A stretch of 21,909 nucleotides of DNA from an uncultured Erysipelotrichaceae bacterium. Lineage in GTDB: Bacteria; Bacillota_I; Bacilli_A; Erysipelotrichales; Erysipelotrichaceae. Positions 5,946 to 13,929 of the stretch are shown here, piece by piece; the stretch's first letter is position 1; every line of letters starts with the position of its first letter. The notes below the pieces were generated by a model. It searched no databases, was not told the origin of the DNA, and saw only the letters and a list, made by a program, of their open reading frames with translations. A program made the translations under genes and the position numbers. The DNA lies in NCBI GenBank assembly GCA_902795875.1, contig CADBND010000012.1:1-21909 (forward strand). Reading direction: 5' to 3'.

Positions 5946-8561
5946 ATGAAATATTTAACAGGTAATGAAGTCAGACAGAAATTCCTTGATTTCTTCGTAT
6001 CGAAGGGGCACATGATCGAACCGGGCGTGTCCCTTGTTCCGATCAATGATCCGACACTTCTCTGGATCAATGCCGGTGTTTCCGGACTGAAGAAGTATTT
6101 CGACGGAAGAGAAAAGCCAAGATGTAACCGTATCACGAACGCACAGAAGTGTATCCGTACAAACGATATCGAAAATGTCGGTAAGACTGCCAGACATCAT
6201 ACATTCTTCGAGATGTTGGGCAACTTTTCCATTGGCGATTACTTCAAAAAAGAAGCGATCACCTGGGCGTGGGAGTTCCTTACTTCAGAAGAATGGATCG
6301 GTTTTGATAAATCGAGGATGTATGTCACGATCTATCCTGATGATACAGAAGCACTTGATATCTGGACGAATATGACGGATATCGATCCGAGCCATATCCG
6401 CAAGACTGCCGATAACTTCTGGGAGATCGGCGAAGGTCCGGGCGGACCGGATTCCGAGATCTTCTATGACAGAGGAGAAAAATACGATCCGCAGGGATTG
6501 GGCGATAAGCTTTTCTTTGAAGATATCGAAAACGACCGCTACATCGAAGTATGGAATGTCGTCTTCTCGCAATACAACTGCAAACCGGATGAGATGCCGC
6601 GTTCCCAATATCAGGAACTTCCGCAGAAGAACATCGATACGGGAATGGGGCTCGAACGTCTGACTGCCCTGATACAGGATGGCGAGACAAACTTTGATAC
6701 TGATCTCTTCCTTCCTTACATCAAGGAAGCAGAAAAATATGCGAAGAAGCCATATTCCGAAGATAAGATGGCTTACAGGGTCATTGCTGACCACATCCGT
6801 ACCTGTGTGTTTGCCTTGGCAGATGGCGCTACCTTCTCCAATGAAGGAAGAGGATATGTCCTCAGAAGAGTCTTACGCAGAGCGATGCGCTATGGACGCA
6901 ACATCGGTATCGACAAGCCTTTCTTATACGAACTGGTCGATGTCGTATGTGAGAATATGAAGGATTTCTATCCGTATCTTATGGATAAGAAAGACTTTGT
7001 GAAAAAACTCATCCTGAAAGAAGAACAGTCTTTCCTTCTTACTCTGGCAAACGGAGAGAAACTTCTGGCAGATGAACTTTCGAAAGCAAAAGACGGTGTT
7101 TTGAGCGGTGAAGTCATCTTCAAACTCTATGATACCTATGGTTTCCCGAAAGAGATGACAGTCGAATCTGCGGAAGACAGAGGACTTAAATGCGATATGG
7201 AAGGCTTTGAAAAGTGCATGGAAAGACAACGCCAGATGGCAAGAAACGCCAGGGATGTGGAAGAATCCATGCACAATCAGTCGGAAGACTTACTTAATTT
7301 CCGGGAACCGTTTGAATTCACCGGTTACGACCATGACGAAGAGGATGGCGTCGTTGTCGGCTTATTCAAAGGAGGAAAGCAGATCGAAAGCATCGATGAG
7401 GAAGGAGAAGTTGCATTTGACCGTTCCTGCTTCTATGCGGAATCCGGCGGACAGATCGCCGATAAGGGCGTTATCACAAGCGATTTATGCAAAGCAGAAG
7501 TCCTCGATGTGAAGAAGGCGCCAAACGGTCAGTTCCTGCATCATGTTAAGGTTTTGTCAGGAAAGATCGAAAAAGGAGATGCATTCCACTTACAGATAAA
7601 CAAGGAAGACAGGATCAGGATCAGAGCAAATCACTCATCTGTTCATCTTTTGCAGTCTGCACTGATCAAAGTACTTGGACCGCATATTGCTCAGGCAGGT
7701 TCCTATGTTTGCAAGGATTATGCGCGATTCGATTTCTCCCATTACGAAAAAGTATCTTCGGAACAGCTGAAAGAAGTCGAACGTCTCGTCAATGAATATA
7801 TCGCTTCACAGATCCCGGTCCATACCGACGTATTGAGTATCGAAGAAGCCAGAAAGACCGGAGCGATCGCCCTTTTTGATGAAAAATACGGTGATAAAGT
7901 ACGAGTCGTTTCCATGGGCAATGTATCAAAAGAATTCTGTGGCGGTACACACGTGAGCAATACTGCACAGTTAGGTGTATTCCGTATCAATTATGAAGAA
8001 TCGATCGGTTCCGGCATCCGCAGGATCGAATCCTGCACGAAACTAAATGCCTATGACAGTTTTAAGGAAACGGAAAGCAAGCTGGAAAAGATCAAGGATG
8101 AGCTCAAACTGAAGAATGTCGACATGATCTTCGACCGTCTGCTTCAGCTGAAGAATGAGAATGCACAGCTAAGTTCTGAACTGAAAGCGATGAATGAGAA
8201 ACTCATGAATCAGCAAGCCGATTCTCTTGTCTCGAAAGCGAAAGATAATGGCAGATTCAAATACCTGCTTCTGTCTTTGGACAAGTATAACGGCAATCTG
8301 AAAGATTATGCTTCCGGTATACGTAACAAGATCGACGGCGGCTTCGTATTCATCGTAAATAAGAATGAAGATAAACTTTCGCTTGTTGCAACGGCAGGTG
8401 ATAAAGTCCTTGCGGAAGGCATCAAATGCGGAGAGGTCATTTCCAAGATCTGTTCGCTTGCTAACGGAAAAGGCGGCGGACGTCCTGATATGGCGCAGGG
8501 CGGTGGCAGTGGCACCGATCCTCAAATCCTTCTGAATGAAGTTGAAAAACTGATTGTATAA
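5946..8561 (+). CDS. alaS: Alanyl-tRNA synthetase
   Basis: This class II enzyme charges tRNA-Ala and clears mischarged Ser- and Gly-tRNA-Ala. The 871 residues match the usual length. Catalytic-domain signatures are HHTFFEMLGNFS, GEGPGGPDSEIF and TGMGLERL. The tRNA-recognition stretch includes RVIADHIRTC. The editing domain keeps its zinc ligands, H563-xxx-H567 (NHSSVHLL, slightly unusual for the common NHTATHLL) and C665-xxx-H669 (CGGTH). The C-terminal C-Ala region ends with GGGRPDMAQGGG. AGGAGG at 5934-5939 precedes the ATG. The gene is under the alanine T-box. Possible promoter elements for ireB overlap its last codons. Confidence 0.98.
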   Translation: MKYLTGNEVRQKFLDFFVSKGHMIEPGVSLVPINDPTLLWINAGVSGLKKYFDGREKPRCNRITNAQKCIRTNDIENVGKTARHHTFFEMLGNFSIGDYFKKEAITWAWEFLTSEEWIGFDKSRMYVTIYPDDTEALDIWTNMTDIDPSHIRKTADNFWEIGEGPGGPDSEIFYDRGEKYDPQGLGDKLFFEDIENDRYIEVWNVVFSQYNCKPDEMPRSQYQELPQKNIDTGMGLERLTALIQDGETNFDTDLFLPYIKEAEKYAKKPYSEDKMAYRVIADHIRTCVFALADGATFSNEGRGYVLRRVLRRAMRYGRNIGIDKPFLYELVDVVCENMKDFYPYLMDKKDFVKKLILKEEQSFLLTLANGEKLLADELSKAKDGVLSGEVIFKLYDTYGFPKEMTVESAEDRGLKCDMEGFEKCMERQRQMARNARDVEESMHNQSEDLLNFREPFEFTGYDHDEEDGVVVGLFKGGKQIESIDEEGEVAFDRSCFYAESGGQIADKGVITSDLCKAEVLDVKKAPNGQFLHHVKVLSGKIEKGDAFHLQINKEDRIRIRANHSSVHLLQSALIKVLGPHIAQAGSYVCKDYARFDFSHYEKVSSEQLKEVERLVNEYIASQIPVHTDVLSIEEARKTGAIALFDEKYGDKVRVVSMGNVSKEFCGGTHVSNTAQLGVFRINYEESIGSGIRRIESCTKLNAYDSFKETESKLEKIKDELKLKNVDMIFDRLLQLKNENAQLSSELKAMNEKLMNQQADSLVSKAKDNGRFKYLLLSLDKYNGNLKDYASGIRNKIDGGFVFIVNKNEDKLSLVATAGDKVLAEGIKCGEVISKICSLANGKGGGRPDMAQGGGSGTDPQILLNEVEKLIV

Positions 8562-8580
8562 AGATCACATAGTGTATAAT
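8554..8580 (+). promoter_or_regulatory. Possible promoter for ireB
   Basis: A consensus TATAAT at 8575-8580 is preceded by TG and, 15 bases upstream, by the weak -35-like TTGTAT (8554-8559). It would start transcription near 8587, leaving a leader of only about 15 bases that contains the GGGAGG ribosome-binding site. It overlaps the alaS stop. Confidence 0.5.
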
Positions 8581-8601
8581 AAAATTTGGGAGGTGAAAAT
8601 A

Positions 8602-8856
8602 ATGGCAAATAATTCGAGAACGATGTTATTTACTTCGGAAGAGATCAAAAGAGAGAACATGAAACAGCTTTTAAAGGAAGTTTCAACGGCTCTGGAAGAA
8701 AGAGGATACAATTCTGTAAATCAGATCTCCGGTTATCTCATAAGTAACGATCCGGCCTATATTTCATCTCACAAGAATGCCCGCAATAATATTCAGCAGG
8801 TAGAAAGATATGAGATCATCGAGGAACTTGTCCGGTATTATCTGGAAAGCAAATGA
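8602..8856 (+). CDS. ireB: IreB family regulatory phosphoprotein (UPF0297)
   Basis: IreB is a small cytoplasmic protein phosphorylated by the PASTA kinase IreK in Enterococcus faecalis, where it affects cephalosporin resistance. The 84 residues match family length and carry the conserved stretches YNSVNQISGYLISNDPAYI, NARNNIQQVERYEI and EELVRYYL. Thr7 (in SRTMLF) lies at one of the positions phosphorylated in E. faecalis. GGGAGG at 8588-8593 sets the start at ATG 8602; an in-frame upstream ATG overlaps alaS and is not favoured. In most Firmicutes the next gene is ruvX. Here the ireB stop (TGATG overlap) leads only to a four-codon frame and a hairpin. Confidence 0.93.
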   Translation: MANNSRTMLFTSEEIKRENMKQLLKEVSTALEERGYNSVNQISGYLISNDPAYISSHKNARNNIQQVERYEIIEELVRYYLESK

Positions 8857-8893
8857 TGGGAAAGATCTAATGACAAAATAGTTTTCAAATAGT

Positions 8894-8918
8894 ACTCTCC
8901 GCTTGCGGAGAGTCTGTT
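8894..8918 (+). terminator. Hairpin after ireB, possible terminator or attenuator
   Basis: ACTCTCCGC (8894-8902) pairs perfectly with GCGGAGAGT (8905-8913), a 9-bp GC-rich stem with a minimal loop, followed by CTGTTTG. The T tract is short, so termination may be partial. The 95-base gap between ireB and the UPF0473 gene holds this hairpin and no gene of normal size. Confidence 0.55.
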
Positions 8919-8951
8919 TGATTATCGGACACTTATGGAAAGAGAAAGACT

Positions 8952-9188
8952 ATGAGAGAAGATTCGATTTTGATTACAGACGATAACGGTAAAGAAGTTG
9001 AGATGAGGATTTACCTCACATTCGACTATGAAGACAAAAAATACGCTGTCGTATATGAGAAGGACAAGGATCCCGATGATCTTGTTGCTTTTGTTTATGA
9101 CGACGACGGAAACATGTATGCCGTGGAAGATGAAGAAGAACTGGCGATGATAGAAGAGGTGGTCAACGCTTATGCGGAAGAAAACTAA
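8952..9188 (+). CDS. UPF0473/DUF1292 family acidic protein
   Basis: This 78-residue, strongly acidic protein (MREDSILITDDNGKEVEMRI, then FDYEDKKYAVVYEKD and EDEEELAMIEEV) matches the small DUF1292 family that sits beside ireB and ruvX in Firmicutes; the Bacillus member is YrzB. Its biochemical role is not known. GGAAAGAGAAAG ends just before the ATG. The last 17 bases overlap mltG, suggesting coupled translation. Location in the alaS-ireB-mltG neighbourhood supports the family call. Confidence 0.87.
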   Translation: MREDSILITDDNGKEVEMRIYLTFDYEDKKYAVVYEKDKDPDDLVAFVYDDDGNMYAVEDEEELAMIEEVVNAYAEEN

Positions 9189-10317
9189 GATCCTGATCGC
9201 TATCTTTTCGATTTTATTCATCATCATCGGTCTGATCGCCGGTGTGATCTTCTATGTGAATTCTTCCCTGAAGCTTACGGATAAGTTTTTGAACGGTGAG
9301 ATCTGCGGAGATAACGAAGTGCCCTGTGAGATCACGACGTTCATCGTGGATGAGGGTGCCTATGGGAAATCCACGTTAGACAAACTGGAAGCGGAGGGCA
9401 TCATCAAAAATGCTGATATCGTATATTACTATAACCGCATCTTTAACGGCTATTCTTTCGTTGCGGGATATTTTGAGATCCCTCATACGATGACTGATCA
9501 GTACGGAAATGCGCATAAGACGACATTGGACGAACTTTTAGGTTTCCTTGCCAATCCCGCTAATGCCCATCAGGATACCGTCGTCCTTTCTTTTGATGAA
9601 GGTGATTTCATTCGTTCTTTTGCGAAAAAGATCGCCGAGAATACGACTGTTTCGGAAAATGAGCTTCTTGATTACTGGAATAATGAATCCGTTATCCGTG
9701 GCTATATGAATGAATATCCGTTCCTTACTGAAGAGATCTTCAAAGAAAATGTCAAGTATTATCTGGAGGGATATCTCTTCCCGGATACTTACGAATTCTT
9801 TGAATTTACCAATCCGGATGAAGTGACAAGAAGATTCCTGGACAGGACACTTGAAGTCTATAATAGTCACAAAGATGAATTCGCTGCTTCCGATTTCTCG
9901 ATCCATGAAGTATTCACACTTGCTTCGATCGTTCAATGGGAATCCGGCAGCGTCGAAGATTCCAAGAAGATCGCCGGTGTATTTGTCACAAGACTGAATT
10001 ATCCGGAAGTGCTGGCTTCCACTGTTACCGCCTGTTATGCATTCGATCTGAGCAAAGACGAGTGTTATGAGGTGGGCGATACATTGGATTATACCTGGAG
10101 ACAGGATCCGTATAATACCTATACTGTACAGGGACTTCCTCCCGGACCGGTATGTAATCCAAACGAGACGGCGATCATTGCCGCCTTGCATCCGGATTCA
10201 AGCGAAGGATATTTCTATTTCTGTGCCAACATGTGTGATGGCGGTACCGTATTTGCGCGTACCTATGAAGAACACGAATACAATATCGAACACTATTATC
10301 TTGCGTGTGATCAATAA
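9172..10317 (+). CDS. mltG: Endolytic murein transglycosylase MltG (YceG-like)
   Basis: MltG cuts nascent peptidoglycan strands at the membrane and sets glycan chain length. The 381-residue protein has a short basic N-terminus, one membrane helix (about residues 7-29) and an extracellular YceG domain. The core reads LASIVQWESGSVEDSKKIAG, followed by DPYNTYTVQGLPPGPVCNP and a closing FARTYEEHEYNI. E257 takes the place of the Glu in the usual IVEKE(T/S) motif, whose first Glu is Q255 here. The common QSDPT-like segment reads LASTVTACYAF. GAGGTGG at 9156-9162 precedes the ATG. In Bacillus a methyltransferase and U32 genes lie between mltG and udk; here udk follows after 13 bases. Confidence 0.93.
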   Translation: MRKKTKILIAIFSILFIIIGLIAGVIFYVNSSLKLTDKFLNGEICGDNEVPCEITTFIVDEGAYGKSTLDKLEAEGIIKNADIVYYYNRIFNGYSFVAGYFEIPHTMTDQYGNAHKTTLDELLGFLANPANAHQDTVVLSFDEGDFIRSFAKKIAENTTVSENELLDYWNNESVIRGYMNEYPFLTEEIFKENVKYYLEGYLFPDTYEFFEFTNPDEVTRRFLDRTLEVYNSHKDEFAASDFSIHEVFTLASIVQWESGSVEDSKKIAGVFVTRLNYPEVLASTVTACYAFDLSKDECYEVGDTLDYTWRQDPYNTYTVQGLPPGPVCNPNETAIIAALHPDSSEGYFYFCANMCDGGTVFARTYEEHEYNIEHYYLACDQ

Positions 10318-10330
10318 ACCAGGAGGGAAT

Positions 10331-10963
10331 ATGAATTCTGAAAAGCCAATCGTTATCGGTATCGCCGGAGGGACCTGTTCCGGAAAGTCCTCCATCGCTT
10401 CGATCCTGATCGATGAATTCCGTTATACGAAGTCGATAAGTATCATTAAAGAAGACGATTATTACAAGGATCAGAGCCATCTTCCAATGGAAGAAAGGGC
10501 GAAGACCAATTATGACCATCCACTTGCTTTCGATTTTGATCTGATGTATGAACATCTTCAGAAACTGATAGCCGGTGAAACGATTGAAAAACCGACTTAC
10601 GATTATACGGTTCATAACCGTTCCGATGTCACGGAGATCGTTCACCCGAGTGATGTATTGATCATAGAAGGCCTCTTTGCGTTATATACGAAAGAGATCC
10701 GTGATCTGGAGGACATTAAGATTTTCGTTGATACACCGGCAGATATCCGCTTTATCCGCCGATTAAAGAGAGATGTCAAAGAGAGAGCACGTACGATCGA
10801 TTCGATCACAGAACAGTACCTCACGACTGTCAAACCGATGCATGATCAGTTTCTGGAACCTACGAAACAGTATGCGGACATCATTATTCCGCAAGGAAAG
10901 TCCAATACGGTCGCCATCGATCTGCTTAAGACCAAAATAAACAGTATCCTTTCGCAGTCGTGA
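10331..10963 (+). CDS. udk: Uridine kinase
   Basis: This pyrimidine-salvage enzyme phosphorylates uridine and cytidine. The 210-residue product has the P-loop GGTCSGKSS at residues 13-21, the DDYYKD substrate loop, YDHPLAFDFDL, PTYDYTVHNRS, the IIEGLFALY segment and the RRLKRDVKERART lid. All are standard for uridine kinase (typical length about 210). The reading frame is open 88 codons upstream, but that part lies over mltG; AGGAGGG at 10321-10327 places the start at ATG 10331. Its TGA stop is part of the greA promoter. Confidence 0.97.
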   Translation: MNSEKPIVIGIAGGTCSGKSSIASILIDEFRYTKSISIIKEDDYYKDQSHLPMEERAKTNYDHPLAFDFDLMYEHLQKLIAGETIEKPTYDYTVHNRSDVTEIVHPSDVLIIEGLFALYTKEIRDLEDIKIFVDTPADIRFIRRLKRDVKERARTIDSITEQYLTTVKPMHDQFLEPTKQYADIIIPQGKSNTVAIDLLKTKINSILSQS

Positions 10964-10969
10964 TATAAT
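10961..10969 (+). promoter_or_regulatory. Extended -10 promoter for greA
   Basis: TGATATAAT is a perfect TGn plus TATAAT extended -10. Its first three bases are the udk stop codon. Transcription would begin near 10976, giving a leader of about 13 bases holding the GGAGG at 10979-10983. No -35 is apparent, as is acceptable for extended -10 promoters. Confidence 0.6.
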
Positions 10970-10988
10970 AACAAAGTTGGAGGACAAA

Positions 10989-11453
10989 ATGGAAGAAAAG
11001 ATTTTTGTGACAGAAGAAGGTTTGAATGACCTTAAAAAAGAACTGGACACTCTTATACATGTAACAAGAGAAGAAGTCATTGAAGAACTCAAAGCTGCCA
11101 GGGCACAGGGTGACCTTTCTGAAAATGCTGATTATGACGCAGCCAGAGAACATCAGGCCAAAGTTGAAGCCAGGATCAAGGAACTCGAGCATCAGATCAA
11201 GAATGCGGAAGTCATCGCAGAAAGCAGAAAGACGAATATCGTCAGGATCGGTTCGACTGTAGAGATACAGGAACTTGATACCAAGAACAAACTGACGTAC
11301 AGGATCGTCGGTTCCGTTGAAGCAGATCCTTTGAACGGTCTTCTTTCAAACGTTACACCACTGGCGGAAGCCATCCTTGATCAGCGTGTGAATGATGTCG
11401 TTACAGTCAAAGTTGATCAGCCTTACGACGTCAAGATCTTAAAGATCAGTTAG
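10989..11453 (+). CDS. greA: Transcription elongation factor GreA
   Basis: GreA enters the RNA polymerase secondary channel and stimulates cleavage of backtracked RNA. The 154-residue protein has the N-terminal coiled coil with the tip motif GDLSENADYDAA, where D42 and E45 correspond to the acidic pair that acts in catalysis. A C-terminal FKBP-like domain follows, with NIVRIGSTVEI, PLNGLLSNVTPLAEAIL and the VTVKVDQPYDVKILKI end. A TTG four codons earlier is in frame, but GGAGG overlaps it and correctly spaces ATG 10989. It has its own promoter and its own terminator. Confidence 0.97.
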   Translation: MEEKIFVTEEGLNDLKKELDTLIHVTREEVIEELKAARAQGDLSENADYDAAREHQAKVEARIKELEHQIKNAEVIAESRKTNIVRIGSTVEIQELDTKNKLTYRIVGSVEADPLNGLLSNVTPLAEAILDQRVNDVVTVKVDQPYDVKILKIS

Positions 11454-11480
11454 GATTTCAACAAGATTCATACAAATAAT

Positions 11481-11504
11481 GAGCAGGAGGACCTGCTCTT
11501 TTTT
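11481..11504 (+). terminator. Rho-independent terminator of greA
   Basis: GAGCAGG (11481-11487) pairs with CCTGCTC (11492-11498) around the loop AGGA, followed by six T residues (11499-11504). It is a textbook intrinsic terminator. The bases AGGAGG (11486-11491) in its stem and loop are also the only Shine-Dalgarno-like sequence for the gene that starts directly after the T run. Confidence 0.9.
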
Positions 11505-12113
11505 ATGTTCAAATATGTTTTAGCGATAATCGTCTTGCTTGTGACTGACCTTATTTCCTATAACTATCTGATGGTGATCGCTTCCGATCGCTATCCGTAT
11601 CGGTTCTCACCAAATGGTGAAGCGCTTATTTTTCAGAAGAAGCCGATCATTCTGAATGATACGAAGGATTTTGATTTTGATACTTATTTTTCAATCCTGA
11701 GTTTTAAAGATACGGCGTACCGTTATGAATTTATAGACGATCTGCTTGTGATCGATCTTGAAAACAGGAAATACAGGTTTTCCTATACGATCATCGAGCC
11801 GATCATCGAGACGGTCGAAAAAGTCGTATACAAAGAAGTTTATATCAAAGAAACTGTTCAAGAAAGCGTATCTGAAGAAAAGGAAGAAGTACCACAAATG
11901 GAAGAAGAATACTTCCGTTTGCGTAAGGATCATATTTATTTTCAGAAAGGCGAAGATATCTCATCGATCATCCCGGTCTTAAAAGACCTTGTCGATACGA
12001 ATATGCAGGTTACGATCGATTATTCATCTCTTGACCCCAACCGGAATGGCCAGTATTCCGTTTTTTTCATTACAAAAGAAGGAAGAACGCCGCTTACCGT
12101 CGAGATCCGTTAG
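11505..12113 (+). CDS. Membrane-anchored protein with Ig-like C-terminus, function unknown
   Basis: I do not recognise the family. The 202-residue product begins with a single hydrophobic segment (MFKYVLAIIVLLVTDLISY), consistent with a signal anchor. Next comes a domain of about 80 residues rich in aromatic and charged residues (DTYFSILSFKDTAYRYEFID), then a Glu/Lys-rich linker (about residues 107-137). The C-terminus, VTIDYSSLDPNRNGQYSVFF followed by TPLTVEI, resembles the bacterial Ig-like DUF5011 pattern in which 'G-x-Y-x-V' precedes a final strand. It is probably extracytoplasmic and faces the wall. The ATG is the base after the greA terminator T tract. The following SpaA-like gene starts 43 bases downstream and may share its transcript. 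Confidence 0.6.
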   Translation: MFKYVLAIIVLLVTDLISYNYLMVIASDRYPYRFSPNGEALIFQKKPIILNDTKDFDFDTYFSILSFKDTAYRYEFIDDLLVIDLENRKYRFSYTIIEPIIETVEKVVYKEVYIKETVQESVSEEKEEVPQMEEEYFRLRKDHIYFQKGEDISSIIPVLKDLVDTNMQVTIDYSSLDPNRNGQYSVFFITKEGRTPLTVEIR

Positions 12114-12156
12114 GAATCGCATCTTTGTTTTCAAAAAATGATACGGAGGTGGAATG

Positions 12157-13929
12157 ATGAACAATCTATTGACATATCTGATGGTCATGATGGTCCTGAT
12201 CGCTCCATATAAAGAAAGCGATGATCTGCAGAAAGGCGAGGATATGTCGAAGTGGTCCTTTAAGATCCTTTTACAGCACAGTGATCAACTCGATGAGTTG
12301 AAGGTCGTACGCTTTTTCAATAAAGAAAGTGGAAGATATGGATTCTGTCTGGAACCGGAAGTGGACTATGATCCTGTAAACAATGTTTATTACAAAGAAA
12401 ACTATGATAACAAGGATATCTACGATATCGTTAAAGCTTATGATCAGCTTGGTGAAGATTACTATATCGGTGCACAGCTGATGATATGGGAGAAAACTTC
12501 CGGAATACGTTATTCATTTGAAGGAAAGGATGCATCGCAATATGGAGAAGAGAAGATCCTTGAAGTAATATCTTCTTTCAAGGGAGAGACAGAAGAAACA
12601 GAAAATATGCATATAAAGGCAGTTCTGGATGAGGTTGTTTTTGTACAGTTGGAAGATATCGATGAATACAGGATCATTCAAAACGATATCAAAGACGCGA
12701 AAGTCGATGGGGATGGTATTCGTTTCAGACTGAAGGATCACGATCGGCATAAGATCGTACTGGAGAGCAGAAAAAAGGAAACGGATGGTTCTTACAGATA
12801 TACGAGTGAGACTTCACAGGACTTGTATTCCTACGAGGGAGATCATGAATTCCCTAAAATGATAACGATCGATATTGAAGCAGAAGATGATTTTACATTG
12901 ATCTATCACAAAGTCGATGAAAACGACCAAGCGATAGAAGGGGCAGAATTCACGTTATATGAGCTTTCCGATCAAGGGAATGAGATACTCGATATTATAA
13001 GAAAAGACGCTGCAGTAGACTTAAAAACGCTTTTAAACGCAGATGATAAATTGAAACTTTCAGAAAGATATGAAAGATATCGTAAAAACGATATATTAAG
13101 CGCTAAAGAAAGCGGGTATTTTGATTATGAGACAGGAAGCGGAAATACCGGTAGGGTATATGTATGTGAGAACAAAAAGATCGTCAATGATGATCTGAAC
13201 AGCTATATCGTCCAAAAGATCGGAACTTATAAAAGCGGTTCTGCATATGACAATTATATTTATGGTTTGAAAAGAAATGCGAAGTACATCCTTTGTGAAA
13301 GCCATCCAAGGAACGGTTATGAATTCCGATCCGATCCTTGTGTCCTGATCGATCCAAACGAAGATACTGAAGTGAAATTCGTAAATCATAAGCGAAAATA
13401 CGATCTTCGTCTGTACAAGGAGAATCCGGAACATTCCGTTCTTTTAAATGGTGCAAAATTCCTTTTGCAGTATAAAGACGGTGATAAAGATAAAGAAAAG
13501 ATCCTGATAACAGGGGGACTATGCATCAAACAGAAAGATGAAAAGCCATATGTACTCTACAGACATGAGAAAGATCAGAATATCTATGTAGGCGACTTTA
13601 AGGACGGCTATTTCATAAAAGAAGATGCGATCCCCGGCACATACCTATATGGTTATTGTGATGATTATAACATGAACGATAGTTCATTATTAGTAAAAAG
13701 CATTAATGTAGTCAATGGCGGTTTTGAGATCGGCGACATGCCTTATGACGCAAAAATAAAGATAACAGAACTTGAAGCACCCAAGGGCTATCATATCGAT
13801 GAAGCGGATTTTACGATCATTCCCAGTCTTGATTACTCCGATATCGTATTCCGGAACTATCGGGTCAATTCATTCCTGATCATGCCGGAAAACAGACATG
13901 TGATCCCTAAAACATGTATCGGAAACTGA
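12157..13929 (+). CDS. SpaA/Cna-B-type surface protein with two predicted isopeptide domains
   Basis: The 590-residue protein starts with a hydrophobic signal-like stretch (NNLLTYLMVMMVLIAP). About 220 residues without a recognised domain follow. Then come two prealbumin-like (SpaA/Cna-B) domains. Domain 1 (about 245-412) has YHKVDENDQAIEGAEFTLYE and CESHPRNGYEF; domain 2 (about 415-570) has LYKENPE, GAKFLLQ and TELEAPKGYHI. Candidate Lys-Glu-Asn isopeptide triads are K252/E381/N410 and K421/E538/N567. Such bonds stiffen Gram-positive pilins and adhesins. The C-terminus stops at VIPKTCIGN, with no hydrophobic anchor or basic tail. A second ATG three bases upstream is possible; GGAGGT at 12145-12150 is better spaced for 12157. 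The end overlaps comEA by 16 bases. The function is not known; adhesion or support of DNA uptake is inference. Confidence 0.75.
   Translation: MNNLLTYLMVMMVLIAPYKESDDLQKGEDMSKWSFKILLQHSDQLDELKVVRFFNKESGRYGFCLEPEVDYDPVNNVYYKENYDNKDIYDIVKAYDQLGEDYYIGAQLMIWEKTSGIRYSFEGKDASQYGEEKILEVISSFKGETEETENMHIKAVLDEVVFVQLEDIDEYRIIQNDIKDAKVDGDGIRFRLKDHDRHKIVLESRKKETDGSYRYTSETSQDLYSYEGDHEFPKMITIDIEAEDDFTLIYHKVDENDQAIEGAEFTLYELSDQGNEILDIIRKDAAVDLKTLLNADDKLKLSERYERYRKNDILSAKESGYFDYETGSGNTGRVYVCENKKIVNDDLNSYIVQKIGTYKSGSAYDNYIYGLKRNAKYILCESHPRNGYEFRSDPCVLIDPNEDTEVKFVNHKRKYDLRLYKENPEHSVLLNGAKFLLQYKDGDKDKEKILITGGLCIKQKDEKPYVLYRHEKDQNIYVGDFKDGYFIKEDAIPGTYLYGYCDDYNMNDSSLLVKSINVVNGGFEIGDMPYDAKIKITELEAPKGYHIDEADFTIIPSLDYSDIVFRNYRVNSFLIMPENRHVIPKTCIGN

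Noticed and set aside
8894..8918. A CRISPR repeat or small RNA at the ireB hairpin
   Set aside because: It occurs once, has no spaced copies, and is best read as a terminator or attenuator.
9855..9870. TATAAT-like sequences inside mltG
   Set aside because: They lie mid-gene without a nearby start codon or -35 and are expected by chance in AT-rich coding sequence.
10067..10330. An 88-codon upstream extension of udk
   Set aside because: It lies over the end of mltG and has no udk-like residues; AGGAGGG sits directly before ATG 10331.
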